Below are positions 1 through 8,001 of a DNA stretch of 64,000 bases, one piece after another. The DNA is from Bartonella sp. AU16XJBT (GTDB taxonomy: Bacteria; Pseudomonadota; Alphaproteobacteria; Rhizobiales; Rhizobiaceae): positions 151,405-215,404 of the forward strand of contig NZ_JAQITF010000004.1 in NCBI RefSeq assembly GCF_028618665.1, read 5' to 3'. Position 1 is the stretch's first letter, and each line of letters opens with the position of its first letter. The notes below the pieces were generated by a model. That model was not told the origin of the DNA, ran no database searches, and was given only the letters and a program-made list of their open reading frames with translations. Made by a program: the position numbers and the translations under genes.

Positions 1-196
1 CCGTTTCAAAGATTACACAAACAGAGATACGAAATACCCTTGCTCCTATTTGGCATACAAAAGCAGGAACAGCAGAAAAAGCACTTATATGCCTTAATCC
101 TTGTCTCAAACATGCGGCTGCATGAGGCATCCAATACGGACAATGATTGCAGCCCGCACTGCAATTTTTATTACAAATTACAATATTATCGCCCAT
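1..196 (-). CDS. Radical SAM enzyme, N-terminal part (gene runs off the window)
   Basis: Reading leftward from the ATG at 196, the frame is open to the window edge (65 codons). Residues 12-19 read C-S-A-G-C-N-H-C, the CX3CX2C motif that binds the 4Fe-4S cluster of radical SAM enzymes, placed early in the protein as expected after strand beta-1. The start overlaps the 3' end of the upstream transporter-kinase gene by 11 nt, so the two are probably translationally coupled. This would be the third gene of the operon and a second radical SAM enzyme. The product and substrate cannot be told because most of the protein lies outside the window. Confidence 0.7.
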   Translation of the reverse strand, partial: MGDNIVICNKNCSAGCNHCPYWMPHAAACLRQGLRHISAFSAVPAFVCQIGARVFRISVCVIFET

Positions 197-1985
197 GAAA
201 TTTCTTATTCAAGTTCATATAATCCAATACCAATTGTTTCATGAAAATATTTTGGTATAGACAAAGATCAGAAATTTTTTTAGCCACAAACGCTTTTATC
301 ATTGGTAAAGCTTCATCCTTTGATATAGACAGCAAATGAGAAATATAGTCTATCCGTTCTTCTAAATTGAGAGATAATCTTGGACTGGTGAAAAATGTTA
401 AGATATCCAATTCCGGACTGGCTTCTTGACATAAATCCCAATCCACTACCATAAAAGAACTATCAGGAGTAACAATGATATTATCAGGATGTAAATCTCC
501 ATGTGATAAGATTATATTCTTGCTTAATCGATCTTGAAAGATCTTATTGATTTGATCAATAATCGTCTTTTGATGTAGCAAATCCATTTGGCTCAATACA
601 GTCCCTCGGATAAACTCCCATTCGACTACTTCATCGCAAAGTGTTATCAAATTTGGTGCAGGATAGAGACTTTGTCGAAAAGAGCCATCCTTGATGTTTT
701 CATTAATACACGATGCTTCCGGATAAATTTGCCCATAGCAAAACTCTTGATGATTGCGTTTCAAGAAATGTTGTTTTGACGATTGTGCATTTTCAGGCTG
801 TAACCAAATGATTTCTTGTTTTCTAACAAAAATAATTAAAGCAGACACCCCAAAAATCACAGCCATAATCACTGCCAACCACAAATTAGCTTGCCAGAAT
901 GTTGAAAAAACATGACCGTATAAAAAACTGAATGCAAAGGATACAACAGCTGTAATAATAGCTGTAAATGATAAAACAGTCGCGATAGCTTTGGGATCAA
1001 TCAGTGAATTTATAAGAAGAGACGACAGATAAGATCGATAAGCGGATTTAAAAACACATAGCAGCAAAAATCCTAATATAAGAGCCGCAATGATTTGAAA
1101 TGACATGAGAAAAAAAGCAATGGTTACCATACAACCAATCATTAAGACGGGAAAAATAGGATTTTGAAACTTTGAAAAATACTTCTGAAACAATATATTG
1201 GAACTTGCTGAAAAAAAATTCCCAATGATAAAAATAATCGAAACCAAAATAGCAGGTTGAAATGGCAAAAAATCGGAAAATGCGATAGAAACAGTTCGAT
1301 TATTAACCAAAATAGCAAAAGCTGAAACTGCACTTAAAAAAATAAGAGTGAAGCGATAAGGATTTTTGACTTCTTTACGGCTGGCGCACATAACTGTGAA
1401 AATACTCGGATGAGCGTTGATATGAAAACTATCTAATCCCTTCGTCAGTTTTGAAAACATAAAAATAGCAAAAATTAATGAAAGGACTTGAAAAAGCACA
1501 GGCAATGCAGGATGCACATAATAAAGTATTCCCCCTAAAAAAATAAGTACCGTTGTCACACTATAGGTAACAGCAGCCACTTCGGACTTAACGGAAAACA
1601 GTGTGCGATGCTTTGGTACTACAGAAAAGAGTAAACTATCTTCCGCACCTGAGAAACAAGCGGCTGCTAATGTAATACACAACAAATAAGTGGCGTAAGC
1701 AAAATATGCATAATTCATAAAAAGAGCTAAAAAACCGCAAAGAAAGAAAAACAGCCCAGTATAAATAACGCGTTTACTTCCATAAACATCTGATAATAAA
1801 CCCAAGGGGATTTCTAAGATCAAAGGAAGCAATAAAAAATAACTACCTATTAAAACAATATCCGCTTGCGACAAATGCAATTTTTCTGACAAAAAAAGTG
1901 GTAAAACAGCAACCACTAGAGCAGTAGACTTGCTAACACTATAAATCTTAAATTGCTTAACCTTATCCACAAAATACCTTCCCAC
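186..1985 (-). CDS. MFS-type transporter fused to an aminoglycoside-phosphotransferase-like kinase domain
   Basis: 599 aa from a GTG start. Residues ~10-390 are a run of about twelve hydrophobic segments typical of a major facilitator superfamily transporter, with an MFS-like LLSDVYGSKR loop after the second segment. Residues ~400-599 are soluble and carry APH/choline-kinase signatures: HGDLHPDN at 495-502 (catalytic Asp497, Asn502) and VVDWD ending at Asp517 (Mg-binding). The kinase N-lobe looks short. The 5' end overlaps the radical SAM gene by 23 nt, and the 3' end overlaps the next radical SAM gene by 11 nt, so this is one operon. A plausible role is export, plus phosphorylation or self-protection, for a radical SAM-modified product. 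MFS-kinase fusion is clear from sequence; substrate is unknown. Confidence 0.75.
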   Translation of the reverse strand: MGRYFVDKVKQFKIYSVSKSTALVVAVLPLFLSEKLHLSQADIVLIGSYFLLLPLILEIPLGLLSDVYGSKRVIYTGLFFFLCGFLALFMNYAYFAYATYLLCITLAAACFSGAEDSLLFSVVPKHRTLFSVKSEVAAVTYSVTTVLIFLGGILYYVHPALPVLFQVLSLIFAIFMFSKLTKGLDSFHINAHPSIFTVMCASRKEVKNPYRFTLIFLSAVSAFAILVNNRTVSIAFSDFLPFQPAILVSIIFIIGNFFSASSNILFQKYFSKFQNPIFPVLMIGCMVTIAFFLMSFQIIAALILGFLLLCVFKSAYRSYLSSLLINSLIDPKAIATVLSFTAIITAVVSFAFSFLYGHVFSTFWQANLWLAVIMAVIFGVSALIIFVRKQEIIWLQPENAQSSKQHFLKRNHQEFCYGQIYPEASCINENIKDGSFRQSLYPAPNLITLCDEVVEWEFIRGTVLSQMDLLHQKTIIDQINKIFQDRLSKNIILSHGDLHPDNIIVTPDSSFMVVDWDLCQEASPELDILTFFTSPRLSLNLEERIDYISHLLSISKDEALPMIKAFVAKKISDLCLYQNIFMKQLVLDYMNLNKKFHGR

Positions 1986-3021
1986 GACATCCGCTACATG
2001 CGCCAGATTCTTTCAAAGATTTTAAAACGCTTTGAGCAGACCAATCTATTGCCTCATAATTTTGTAGATTCCCAAAAGCTTCTGAATAAAAGCAATTTTT
2101 TAAATCTCCATTATAGTCCAATACCAAGGATGAAAATGGAAATAAACACATTAACGGCGACGAAACGTACGTAGAATTTTCGCCTAAGTAATAATTAATA
2201 CAATTTACAAAATTTTGTGACGTCCATGAGATTTTCTTTTCTTGAAACTTTTTATCTATATAAACCTGGAGGGGGGATTCTTTCCTTGATAATTCATCTC
2301 TCAAATGAAAAAGTGAAGCGTTTGGTGGAAGAGTTTTGTTTCTTAAAGCCTTAGATCGATCCTTTGTATTATTTTTTCTAGAAAAACTAAATGACGACGT
2401 ATCGAGAGGGCTGAATCCGATATAATCGACATCTTTGCTTATACAAAAATCGATAAAATTAATAATATTTTCTAGAATCTCTTTGGTAACTGTCGCTCTT
2501 ATTCCTATACTTTGCAGAGGTTGAAGATTTTTAACGGTTTCAATGTTTTTCCACACGCGATCAAATTTATTCGCCCCCCGTATATCATAATATCCTTGGA
2601 TACTCGTCGAATCCATAGAAATAACAATTTCTTTTATGTCATACTGTGAAATCCATAAATTTTTATGCAATAAGATGCCATTAGTATTTAATTCAACAGG
2701 CAGACCTAGTTCATTCAACGTTAATAAAATATCTTTAAGCTTCGGATGCATTAAAGGTTCTCCCCCAGAAAGCATCACTGAGGCAGCTCCTTTTTCTTTC
2801 AACATTCTAAATAAGGGTATTAAACTTTCTGGAGTATGCCAATCTTTTTCCTTAATTTTCCAGCAATCGCATATGGTACAAGGGCTATTGCAATTCTGGA
2901 TAATATGTATAATAGGTGTTACAGGTACCCATAATTTTTTAAGATCAAAAATCGAATCTGACGCACTAATCAAGGTTTCCTTCTTTAAAAGAAAACCATT
3001 CTTTTCTAGTTCTTTTAACAA
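1963..3021 (-). CDS. Radical SAM/SPASM-type enzyme
   Basis: 352 aa. C44-X3-C48-X2-C51 is the radical SAM cluster motif, and GGEPL at 86-90 is the SAM-binding glycine motif. The last ~60 residues hold six cysteines, ending in a CSGCRGKVFCG tail, as in SPASM/twitch domains that bind auxiliary Fe-S clusters. SPASM enzymes commonly modify ribosomal peptides or activate partner enzymes. The start is awkward: the frame begins at a TTG with no Shine-Dalgarno, because a TAA at 3034-3036 closes it. A strong AGGAGG lies farther upstream at 3083-3088 and would suit a start about 15 codons earlier in the same frame. So either a weak TTG start is used or the gene has gained an early stop codon. No obvious precursor-peptide gene is seen next to it. 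Confidence 0.75.
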   Translation of the reverse strand: MLKELEKNGFLLKKETLISASDSIFDLKKLWVPVTPIIHIIQNCNSPCTICDCWKIKEKDWHTPESLIPLFRMLKEKGAASVMLSGGEPLMHPKLKDILLTLNELGLPVELNTNGILLHKNLWISQYDIKEIVISMDSTSIQGYYDIRGANKFDRVWKNIETVKNLQPLQSIGIRATVTKEILENIINFIDFCISKDVDYIGFSPLDTSSFSFSRKNNTKDRSKALRNKTLPPNASLFHLRDELSRKESPLQVYIDKKFQEKKISWTSQNFVNCINYYLGENSTYVSSPLMCLFPFSSLVLDYNGDLKNCFYSEAFGNLQNYEAIDWSAQSVLKSLKESGACSGCRGKVFCG

Positions 3022-3082
3022 GATTGAAAAATCTTATGCTAAAATCTCTGTCTCTACATTAAGCCTTGCCGCAACAATATAT

Positions 3083-3158
3083 CCTCCTCATATTGTTATT
3101 ATGTACCTTATTTATATTCAAGACATTTTGATTTACAACTTTATAATTGTAAAGTCAA
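3083..3158 (-). promoter_or_regulatory. Candidate promoter and orphan Shine-Dalgarno for the radical SAM operon
   Basis: On the minus strand a TTGACT hexamer (3158-3153) is followed after 17 nt by a weak -10 (TAAATC). Farther down, AGGAGG lies at 3088-3083. Between this ribosome site and the TTG start there is a short open stretch in the same frame closed by TAA at 3036-3034. The -35 is good and the -10 poor, so the promoter is tentative; the Shine-Dalgarno is clear. Confidence 0.35.
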
Positions 3159-3633
3159 TTTAACTGTAATACGCAATATTCAGTTTGGAAAACAAATTGG
3201 CCTATACCGGTATAAATCGAAAAACTCTTGTGCTCAGCTAATTTCCATTTTAATTATTAAGTTCATTCAAAAAGTATTATTCCTGATTTCAATGGCTATT
3301 TCACTTCAATCGCAATAAGAAATATGCAATGCTCTGCTTTATCAAGTAATTTTAAAAAGGTTTTTTGGGGCTGAAATAAAGTATAGTTGTTGCGTAAATC
3401 AGCTTCTCAGAAGAAAAATTTTTCAATTATTTTTTTGTTCTGGAAAGCGGTTTTTTTTACGTGGAAAAGAAGCTTCGCCTTATCTTTGCTTTAATCCTCT
3501 ATCTTTAATAGTCTATCCTTATAGCTCCCAATATATCACAGCTCTGATGTCTCCACGAGTAGCACGCTATTTCATCCCTTTCATTTGTGCCTTTTTCTCG
3601 ACCTTCCTTATTACACCCGTCATTTTTCTTACA

Positions 3634-3738
3634 AAGTGCACATTCTTATGGTTCATTTTACAGCTCTACGTTTTTACGAGTTTGCAAATTTATAGAAAGC
3701 AGTAGGGAAAAGACCTTGTGCTTTCAAGCCTATTTCGT
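3634..3738 (+). repeat. ~105-bp direct repeat, copy 1
   Basis: Nearly identical to 4182-4290; only a few substitutions are seen (for example GAGTTTG versus GATTTTG, and TTATAG versus TTACAG). It contains a short motif (CTACG, TTTTTACGA, TTTGCAAATT, ACAGAAAG) that recurs elsewhere in the window around 22.3-25.1 kb, often inverted. Confidence 0.85.
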
Positions 3739-3879
3739 GATGGGTTTGGTGCGTGGTGCGGAGTTGGTGCGTGGTGCGCGGGGGGATTGGTGCCGTGATA
3801 CGGGGCTGGTGTGTGTACGGGGGATGGTGTTTTTAGAAGTTACAGTTAATTGCTGGTGTCTTGTAAAAACTTCCCAATA

Positions 3880-4135
3880 AAGGTTGCTTTGCGTGTCATC
3901 ATTCTTTTGCTCTTTTGAGAAAAGGAGCTGTGGTGCGAAACAGTAAATTGCGTTGTAAGAGTAAAGTGGGTTGTTTGTGCCGGTGTTTTTCCTTGGTAGA
4001 TGGTTTGGGGTTTGTTTTGAGGTCTTGTAATGGTTTTTTGATAGAGTCTTGTTGGTCGAGGCGAGTGTTGGGTTGATGCACAATAAGCGTGGTTTATTGC
4101 GGTTGGGTTGGTGATTGGGATTATGGTGTCTGTCG
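3880..4135. repeat. Dispersed ~230-bp G-skewed repeat, copy 1
   Basis: Matches 10878-11110 over most of its length, with landmarks in the same order: TTGCGTGTCAT, TCTTTTGA.AAA, GTGGTGCGAAA, TGATGCA.AATAAGCGTGG, GGTGATTGGG. The right part also matches 6189-6345. Function unknown; probably decayed mobile or phage DNA. Confidence 0.6.
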
Positions 4136-4181
4136 TATAGGGGGGGCGTGATGCGGGGCTGGTATGGGGTATGGGGGGCTA

Positions 4182-4290
4182 AAGTGCACATTCTTATGGT
4201 TCATTTTACAGCTCTACGTTTTTACGATTTTGCAAATTTACAGAAAGCAGTAGGGAAAAGACCTTGTGCTTTCAAGCCTATTTCGTCATG
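4182..4290 (+). repeat. ~105-bp direct repeat, copy 2
   Basis: Second copy of the 3634-3738 repeat, 548 bp downstream. Both copies run into G-rich simple sequence at the right end. Confidence 0.85.
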
Positions 4291-4786
4291 GGGGTGGTGT
4301 GTGGTATGGGGTTGGTGCGTGATACGGGGCTGGTGTGTGGAACGGGAAGTGTATGAAACTTATAGGAGACATCCTTTATGCTTCAATAAAAGATGGAGGG
4401 GTGTATCTCATAAGGTGATTTTTGTTGCTTACTGATGCGTTTATTTAAAAGAAAACTCTTTGAGTGGTTTTAATGGTATGGATGATGAAGATAAAATTCT
4501 CTGCATATCAATACGTTATTTAAAAAATGCACGTTGGCATGTTTGTTTTTCAAGATTATTCTCTTGCGTCAGCTTAAGTTTCTTCCTTATGGTTTTTTTT
4601 AATCTCTTCTCATACCGATAGCATTAATGTCACTATAATGCTTTGAAAATTTATTGCATAAGAGTGTTTGTAAAGTGTGTAAATTTCCATGAGACGTGAA
4701 AAATCATCAATAAAATCTTCCCGTGTTTTTAAAAAATAACGGATATTTTTTTAAGATTGAACACGTCTCATGTTTGATTGTTTATT

Positions 4787-4999
4787 TTAGAGCTGAATAT
4801 TTGATTTTTGTGTAAAAATACTTGCCAACGCATCCATAATGCGTGAAAAATCAAGCACTAAGAGGAAAATAATGAATATAATCCATTTCGTATAGCGTGA
4901 CATCACTTTTATACTTTTATAAGTCATGATGATTTCTTGAAGAATTTCTTTTTCCTTTTCTGTAAGCTCTGTTTGTTTTTCTACTTTTTTTCTAGCCAT
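4787..4999 (-). CDS. Small phage-type membrane protein of the lysis cassette
   Basis: 70 aa from the ATG at 4999, preceded by GGTGGAAAC; an in-frame GTG 12 nt upstream is the alternative. Residues ~1-25 are highly charged (KKVEKQTELTEKEKEIL), then a single hydrophobic segment (WIIFIIFLLVLDF) and a short polar tail. Its start overlaps the stop of the lipoprotein gene by 8 nt, so it is translated with the lysis genes. A holin-like or accessory lysis role is possible from position only; there is no diagnostic motif. Confidence 0.6.
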   Translation of the reverse strand: MARKKVEKQTELTEKEKEILQEIIMTYKSIKVMSRYTKWIIFIIFLLVLDFSRIMDALASIFTQKSNIQL

Positions 5000-5204
5000 G
5001 TTTCCACCCACACAAGCCTTCCCCTTGTTTGTTATGCTTTAAAATATCTCTGGCGAGATTTGAGCTGATGTTTTTGAGATCTTTTTGGTCTAAATAAATG
5101 GGCAGCCAACCAACGCAAGATGAAGGCTCATTTATTGTTTTTATTGCGCAACCAGTGAGTAAGAGCGGCGCGCACATCAGGATCACTTTTTTGATTAATT
5201 TCAT
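4992..5204 (-). CDS. Phage o-spanin (Rz1)-like lipoprotein
   Basis: 70 aa with an N-terminal signal (basic MKLIKK then a hydrophobic core) and a lipobox LLTGC with Cys at residue 19, so it should be lipidated and sent to the outer membrane. The mature part contains WLPIYLDQKDL and a region ending LARDILKHNKQGE, a pattern common in small phage lipoproteins next to lysis genes. It overlaps the upstream i-spanin-like gene by 77 nt in another frame, the nested arrangement typical of Rz/Rz1 pairs, which bridge the two membranes in the last step of lysis. Confidence 0.6.
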   Translation of the reverse strand: MKLIKKVILMCAPLLLTGCAIKTINEPSSCVGWLPIYLDQKDLKNISSNLARDILKHNKQGEGLCGWKHG

Positions 5205-5364
5205 TTTCCACCTCTAGCCGTGTTGTTGATGACTTTAGCGTTTTTTCTATTTGCTTTTGCTGTTCAAGCTTCTTTCCAAGCGTAAAAGCTTTTGCTAAAG
5301 CGATAAAAAAAGCGGTCAGAGCCGCGCCCATTATCATCAAATTTTTTTTCAACCACCCCATCAT
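5128..5364 (-). CDS. Phage i-spanin (Rz)-like membrane protein
   Basis: 78 aa starting at the ATGATG at 5364, overlapping the endolysin stop in an ATGATGA context. Residues ~6-28 form one membrane segment (MIMGAALTAFFIALAKAF), followed by a charged, helical, probably coiled-coil region (GKKLEQQKQIEK, EVENEINQK) and a basic C-terminus. This is the layout of i-spanins: inner-membrane anchor plus periplasmic coiled coil. The same frame stays open upstream to 5658, but that part is a shadow of the endolysin. Partner: the lipoprotein overlapping its 3' end. Confidence 0.6.
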   Translation of the reverse strand: MMGWLKKNLMIMGAALTAFFIALAKAFTLGKKLEQQKQIEKTLKSSTTRLEVENEINQKSDPDVRAALTHWLRNKNNK

Positions 5365-6023
5365 AAGCGCTGCTCCCGAAAGCGTTTTACCACAAAGAAA
5401 ATACCAACACAGGCGGCTAAAACCATGATGGTTGCTAAAGCCCATTGGATGGGACCATTGCCGGCCAATAAGCCTCCAAGTCCAGAAAAAGAACCAATAA
5501 TGGGTGTGAGCGCTTCTGCTTTGAAAAAAACCATGGGTTCTTTTGTTTCCACGGTTTGATAGTTGGGAGAAACATAAGCCCCTTTTGCCCATAATCCCGC
5601 TTCTGCTGCACGACGGTGCACAAGACCGTGAAGACGTTTTCCCCCTGCTTTGGTCCATTTTTGTAATTCGGAAGGGATAGCTTCATATTCGCTGTTATTG
5701 AGTTTTTTGAGCAGGGTCGACTTGCAAAATGCTTCTGTCCCTACATTATAGCAAAACGATACGAGTGCTGCGAATTGTTCATCTGTTAAGGAAACCGTCA
5801 CATTTTTTTCAACGGTATTTTCAAATTGTCTTAAATCTTGAGAAAGAACTTCTTCGGCTTGTTTTTCTGTGATGACCATGCCTTTGTGTACAAACGGTTT
5901 GCCAGCCGTGCTGGTATGGCCATAACCGATTGTCCACACCCCGATGGCATCTTTATAGGCTTGTAAACGCAATCCTTCCCATTGTTTAATGAGTGCAAGC
6001 CCTTTTGGTGATATTTTTCTCAT
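5361..6023 (-). CDS. Phage endolysin, GH24 (T4-type) lysozyme with C-terminal membrane segment
   Basis: 220 aa; the ATG at 6023 is preceded by GGAGAAGCAA, which favours it over ATGs farther upstream. The GH24 catalytic triad E-X8-D-X5-T is visible near the N-terminus (WEGLRLQAYKD, then VWTIGYGH). The lysozyme domain covers residues ~5-150. It is followed by a linker and a C-terminal hydrophobic helix (WALATIMVLAACVGIFFVV) with a basic tail, so the enzyme may be membrane-tethered. It should cleave the glycan strands of peptidoglycan during phage or gene-transfer-agent release. First gene of the four-gene lysis cassette. Confidence 0.85.
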   Translation of the reverse strand: MRKISPKGLALIKQWEGLRLQAYKDAIGVWTIGYGHTSTAGKPFVHKGMVITEKQAEEVLSQDLRQFENTVEKNVTVSLTDEQFAALVSFCYNVGTEAFCKSTLLKKLNNSEYEAIPSELQKWTKAGGKRLHGLVHRRAAEAGLWAKGAYVSPNYQTVETKEPMVFFKAEALTPIIGSFSGLGGLLAGNGPIQWALATIMVLAACVGIFFVVKRFREQRL

Positions 6024-6042
6024 TTGCTTCTCCATAAAATAA

Positions 6043-6065
6043 AGCCTCACAGGTCATGTGAGGCT
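6043..6065 (-). terminator. Hairpin just upstream of the endolysin gene
   Basis: Perfect 8-bp inverted repeat (AGCCTCAC / GTGAGGCT) with a 7-nt loop. On the minus strand it is followed by TTTATTTTATGG, so it looks like an intrinsic terminator ending a transcript that would come from the right. Alternatively it shapes the endolysin leader. Confidence 0.5.
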
Positions 6066-6661
6066 GGTTGAAAGATTAAAAATGAATTTTTTCTCGCTTC
6101 AAGAATAGAAGAGACGTAAAACTTTGATGAAATCAAAAGGTTGGTTATGACATTCCAAGTGGATAATGGTTGGTGATGTTTTCCTTAGCAAATGGGGTGT
6201 TTGTGGTGGTGTTTCCCTTGGTAGATGGTTTGGCTTTGAGAGCTTGTGCTGGTTTTTTGATGGTATTTTGTTGGTGGGGGCTGATGTTTGGCTGATGCAC
6301 GGTATGCCTGGTTCATTGCGGTTGTTTGGGGGTATGGTGGAGGCGTTTGAGATAAAGCGGACACTCTCAGGAAAACAAGACATAGGCTTTTACTGAAGAC
6401 GAAAGTATTCCATGGGTTCAGCGTTCTGCATATCTAAATAGGATCGTTGTTAAAAAGAGCTTTGAGCGAATAAGAGCTTTGGAATTTTGATACAATTCTA
6501 AGAGGGAATGGTTTGATAGGAAAACGGCGTTTTGCTCTTAAGAGGCAAGTTGTTTGCTCTTTTTATTTTAGGAACAGAAAAGCTGGTTTTCCTAGAGAAA
6601 TCTTCACTGTAAAGCAACATTGCTTCATTCTTTATGAAGAGAAAATAGGAAAAAACGTCAA
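6066..6661. other. Intergenic region with the dispersed G-skewed repeat
   Basis: No gene. 6189-6345 matches 3970-4130 and 10952-11095 (shared landmarks: TTGGTAGATGGTTTGG, TTTTTTGATGG, GCTGATG, TGATGCA). From about 6525 the sequence belongs to the downstream flank of the YopJ duplication unit. Confidence 0.55.
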
Positions 6662-7612
6662 TTACATTGTCAAAGATTTGTATTCCGTAATCCTTTTTTT
6701 GTGGGGGGAAACAGAGACGTTTTTTGCCCCTTCTTCCTTTAAGTTTTTTTCAAATCTCTCCCTTATAGTTTCACCTTTTTTATTGACTGTTTCATGTTCA
6801 GCGCCCGGATTAGCTTTTAGATAGTGTTCGAGACGTCTTCTTCCTTGCGCATGTTTGTATAAACTGACGGGAAGATAGGCATCTAACTTTTCAGCCGGTA
6901 AAGGCGTATTGGGTTCACATAATAGCCCCGTAACATTATCCTTATGCAGTCTTGCTAATTTATCAGATTCAAGATGAAGCTTTTTGGCGAGGCTTAAGCT
7001 GAACATCCCGCATTCAGAAGAGCTTCGCTGAATATCCATTTCGGCCATGGTAAAAGAATAAGGAGGCAGTTGAAGAGTTTGCAGGGTTTGATTTATTTTT
7101 ATCCCTAGTTTGCAAGCAGCGATATTCTGAAATGTTGTCGGTTCAAACATAATAAAAGAGATTTTGTCATCAACTTTTTTATAATCCATTGCCGCAAAAT
7201 GGATTCTGCTCCCCATGTTGACAACAAATTGGGAAGATTTGGCACCGCTTTCAATTGTTTCTTTGAGTGCGTGGGTAAGATCTTCAGCTGTAAGAGCCAA
7301 TTTGAGATTCATCCCTGGGTATTTGCTGTTGGCTTTTTTGACGAGAGCCGGCAACAGTCTAATATCGGTATCTTCATAATCAGCAAAAATCCAACGGCCG
7401 GTGATAAGATCATCTTCTAAGCCTGCAATAATAGCTTGTAATTCTTCAGAATTTGGGGTGACATGTTCTTCTTTTGTTTGGAGGGAGTTTTGCTTTAAAC
7501 GGGCAATAAGCTCTTCTAAGGATTCATTCGCGCTGACTTCTTCTTGTGCACTTGCTTCTTCTTGTGTTGGTGATGAACGAGGGGGAACGTCTTTTGAATC
7601 TTGTGGCTTCAT
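6662..7612 (-). CDS. YopJ-family acetyltransferase effector, copy 1
   Basis: 316 aa; the ATG at 7612 is preceded by GGAGG (7625-7621). YopJ-family proteins acetylate Ser/Thr/Lys of host kinases, blunting MAPK/NF-kB signalling, and need inositol hexakisphosphate inside the host cell. The catalytic triad is intact: His138 (RIHFAAMDY), Glu157 (MFEPTTF), Cys201 (RSSSECGMFSLSLAKKL). The C-terminal third (LPAEKLD.YLPV..YKHAQGRRR, VNKKGETIRERFEKN) also follows YopJ closely. The first ~40 residues are polar, rich in Ser/Glu, and probably the export region. Bartonella has no type III system, so delivery is likely by another route; no BID domain is seen. First of three tandem copies. Confidence 0.9.
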   Translation of the reverse strand: MKPQDSKDVPPRSSPTQEEASAQEEVSANESLEELIARLKQNSLQTKEEHVTPNSEELQAIIAGLEDDLITGRWIFADYEDTDIRLLPALVKKANSKYPGMNLKLALTAEDLTHALKETIESGAKSSQFVVNMGSRIHFAAMDYKKVDDKISFIMFEPTTFQNIAACKLGIKINQTLQTLQLPPYSFTMAEMDIQRSSSECGMFSLSLAKKLHLESDKLARLHKDNVTGLLCEPNTPLPAEKLDAYLPVSLYKHAQGRRRLEHYLKANPGAEHETVNKKGETIRERFEKNLKEEGAKNVSVSPHKKRITEYKSLTM

Positions 7613-7623
7613 ACTATTAGCCT

Positions 7624-7695
7624 CCATATTGATGGTCGATCCGCAATATTATTTTCTTACATTTTGACTAAACAATGTTTTGAAAGAAAGCCTTT
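7624..7695 (-). promoter_or_regulatory. Conserved leader upstream of YopJ copy 1
   Basis: Related to the leaders at 8938-9012 and 10298-10372 (shared CAATATTATTTTCTTA and ATGTTTTGAAAGAAAGCC blocks on the plus strand). It probably carries the promoter; on the minus strand an AT-rich TAATATTG lies about 50 nt before the start codon. It is the most diverged of the three. Confidence 0.5.
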
Positions 7696-8001
7696 GCACC
7701 TTGGAAGGTGAGGTTAAAAAGGGGTGTTTTCAGAGCGTTGCGTAAGGCTTATGCTTCTCTTGAATGTAAAAATTTGAGCATCCCCGTGCATTTCTAAATT
7801 TGTATAGTACTCTATTAAAACATGCTCACTTTGATAGAATAGCTTTGTTTTGCCTTTAAGAGGTAAATTGCTTATTGTTTGCATCTTTACCTCTTTCAAA
7901 TGGAAAAGCAGATTTTCTAATAGCAATTCATTCCTCGCTGTAAAGCGGCATTGCTTCATCCTTTATGGATATGGTATAGGGATAAAGTAAAAACGTTTCA
8001 A

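Larger units (their letters stand above)
3159..4786. other. Long intergenic region with decayed, G-skewed DNA
   Basis: No convincing gene. The left part is AT-rich. From about 3630 the plus strand is G-rich and holds simple GGTGCGTGG-type runs plus two kinds of repeat, listed separately. Short open frames here have no ribosome sites and low-complexity products. Confidence 0.6.

Noticed and set aside
2636..3163. 175-codon plus-strand frame
   Set aside because: Antisense to the radical SAM gene, whose Fe-S and SAM motifs show that the minus strand is coding.
7714..7959. 81-codon frame between YopJ copies 1 and 2
   Set aside because: Lies in the duplicated flank; the same flank near the other copies has no matching open frame.
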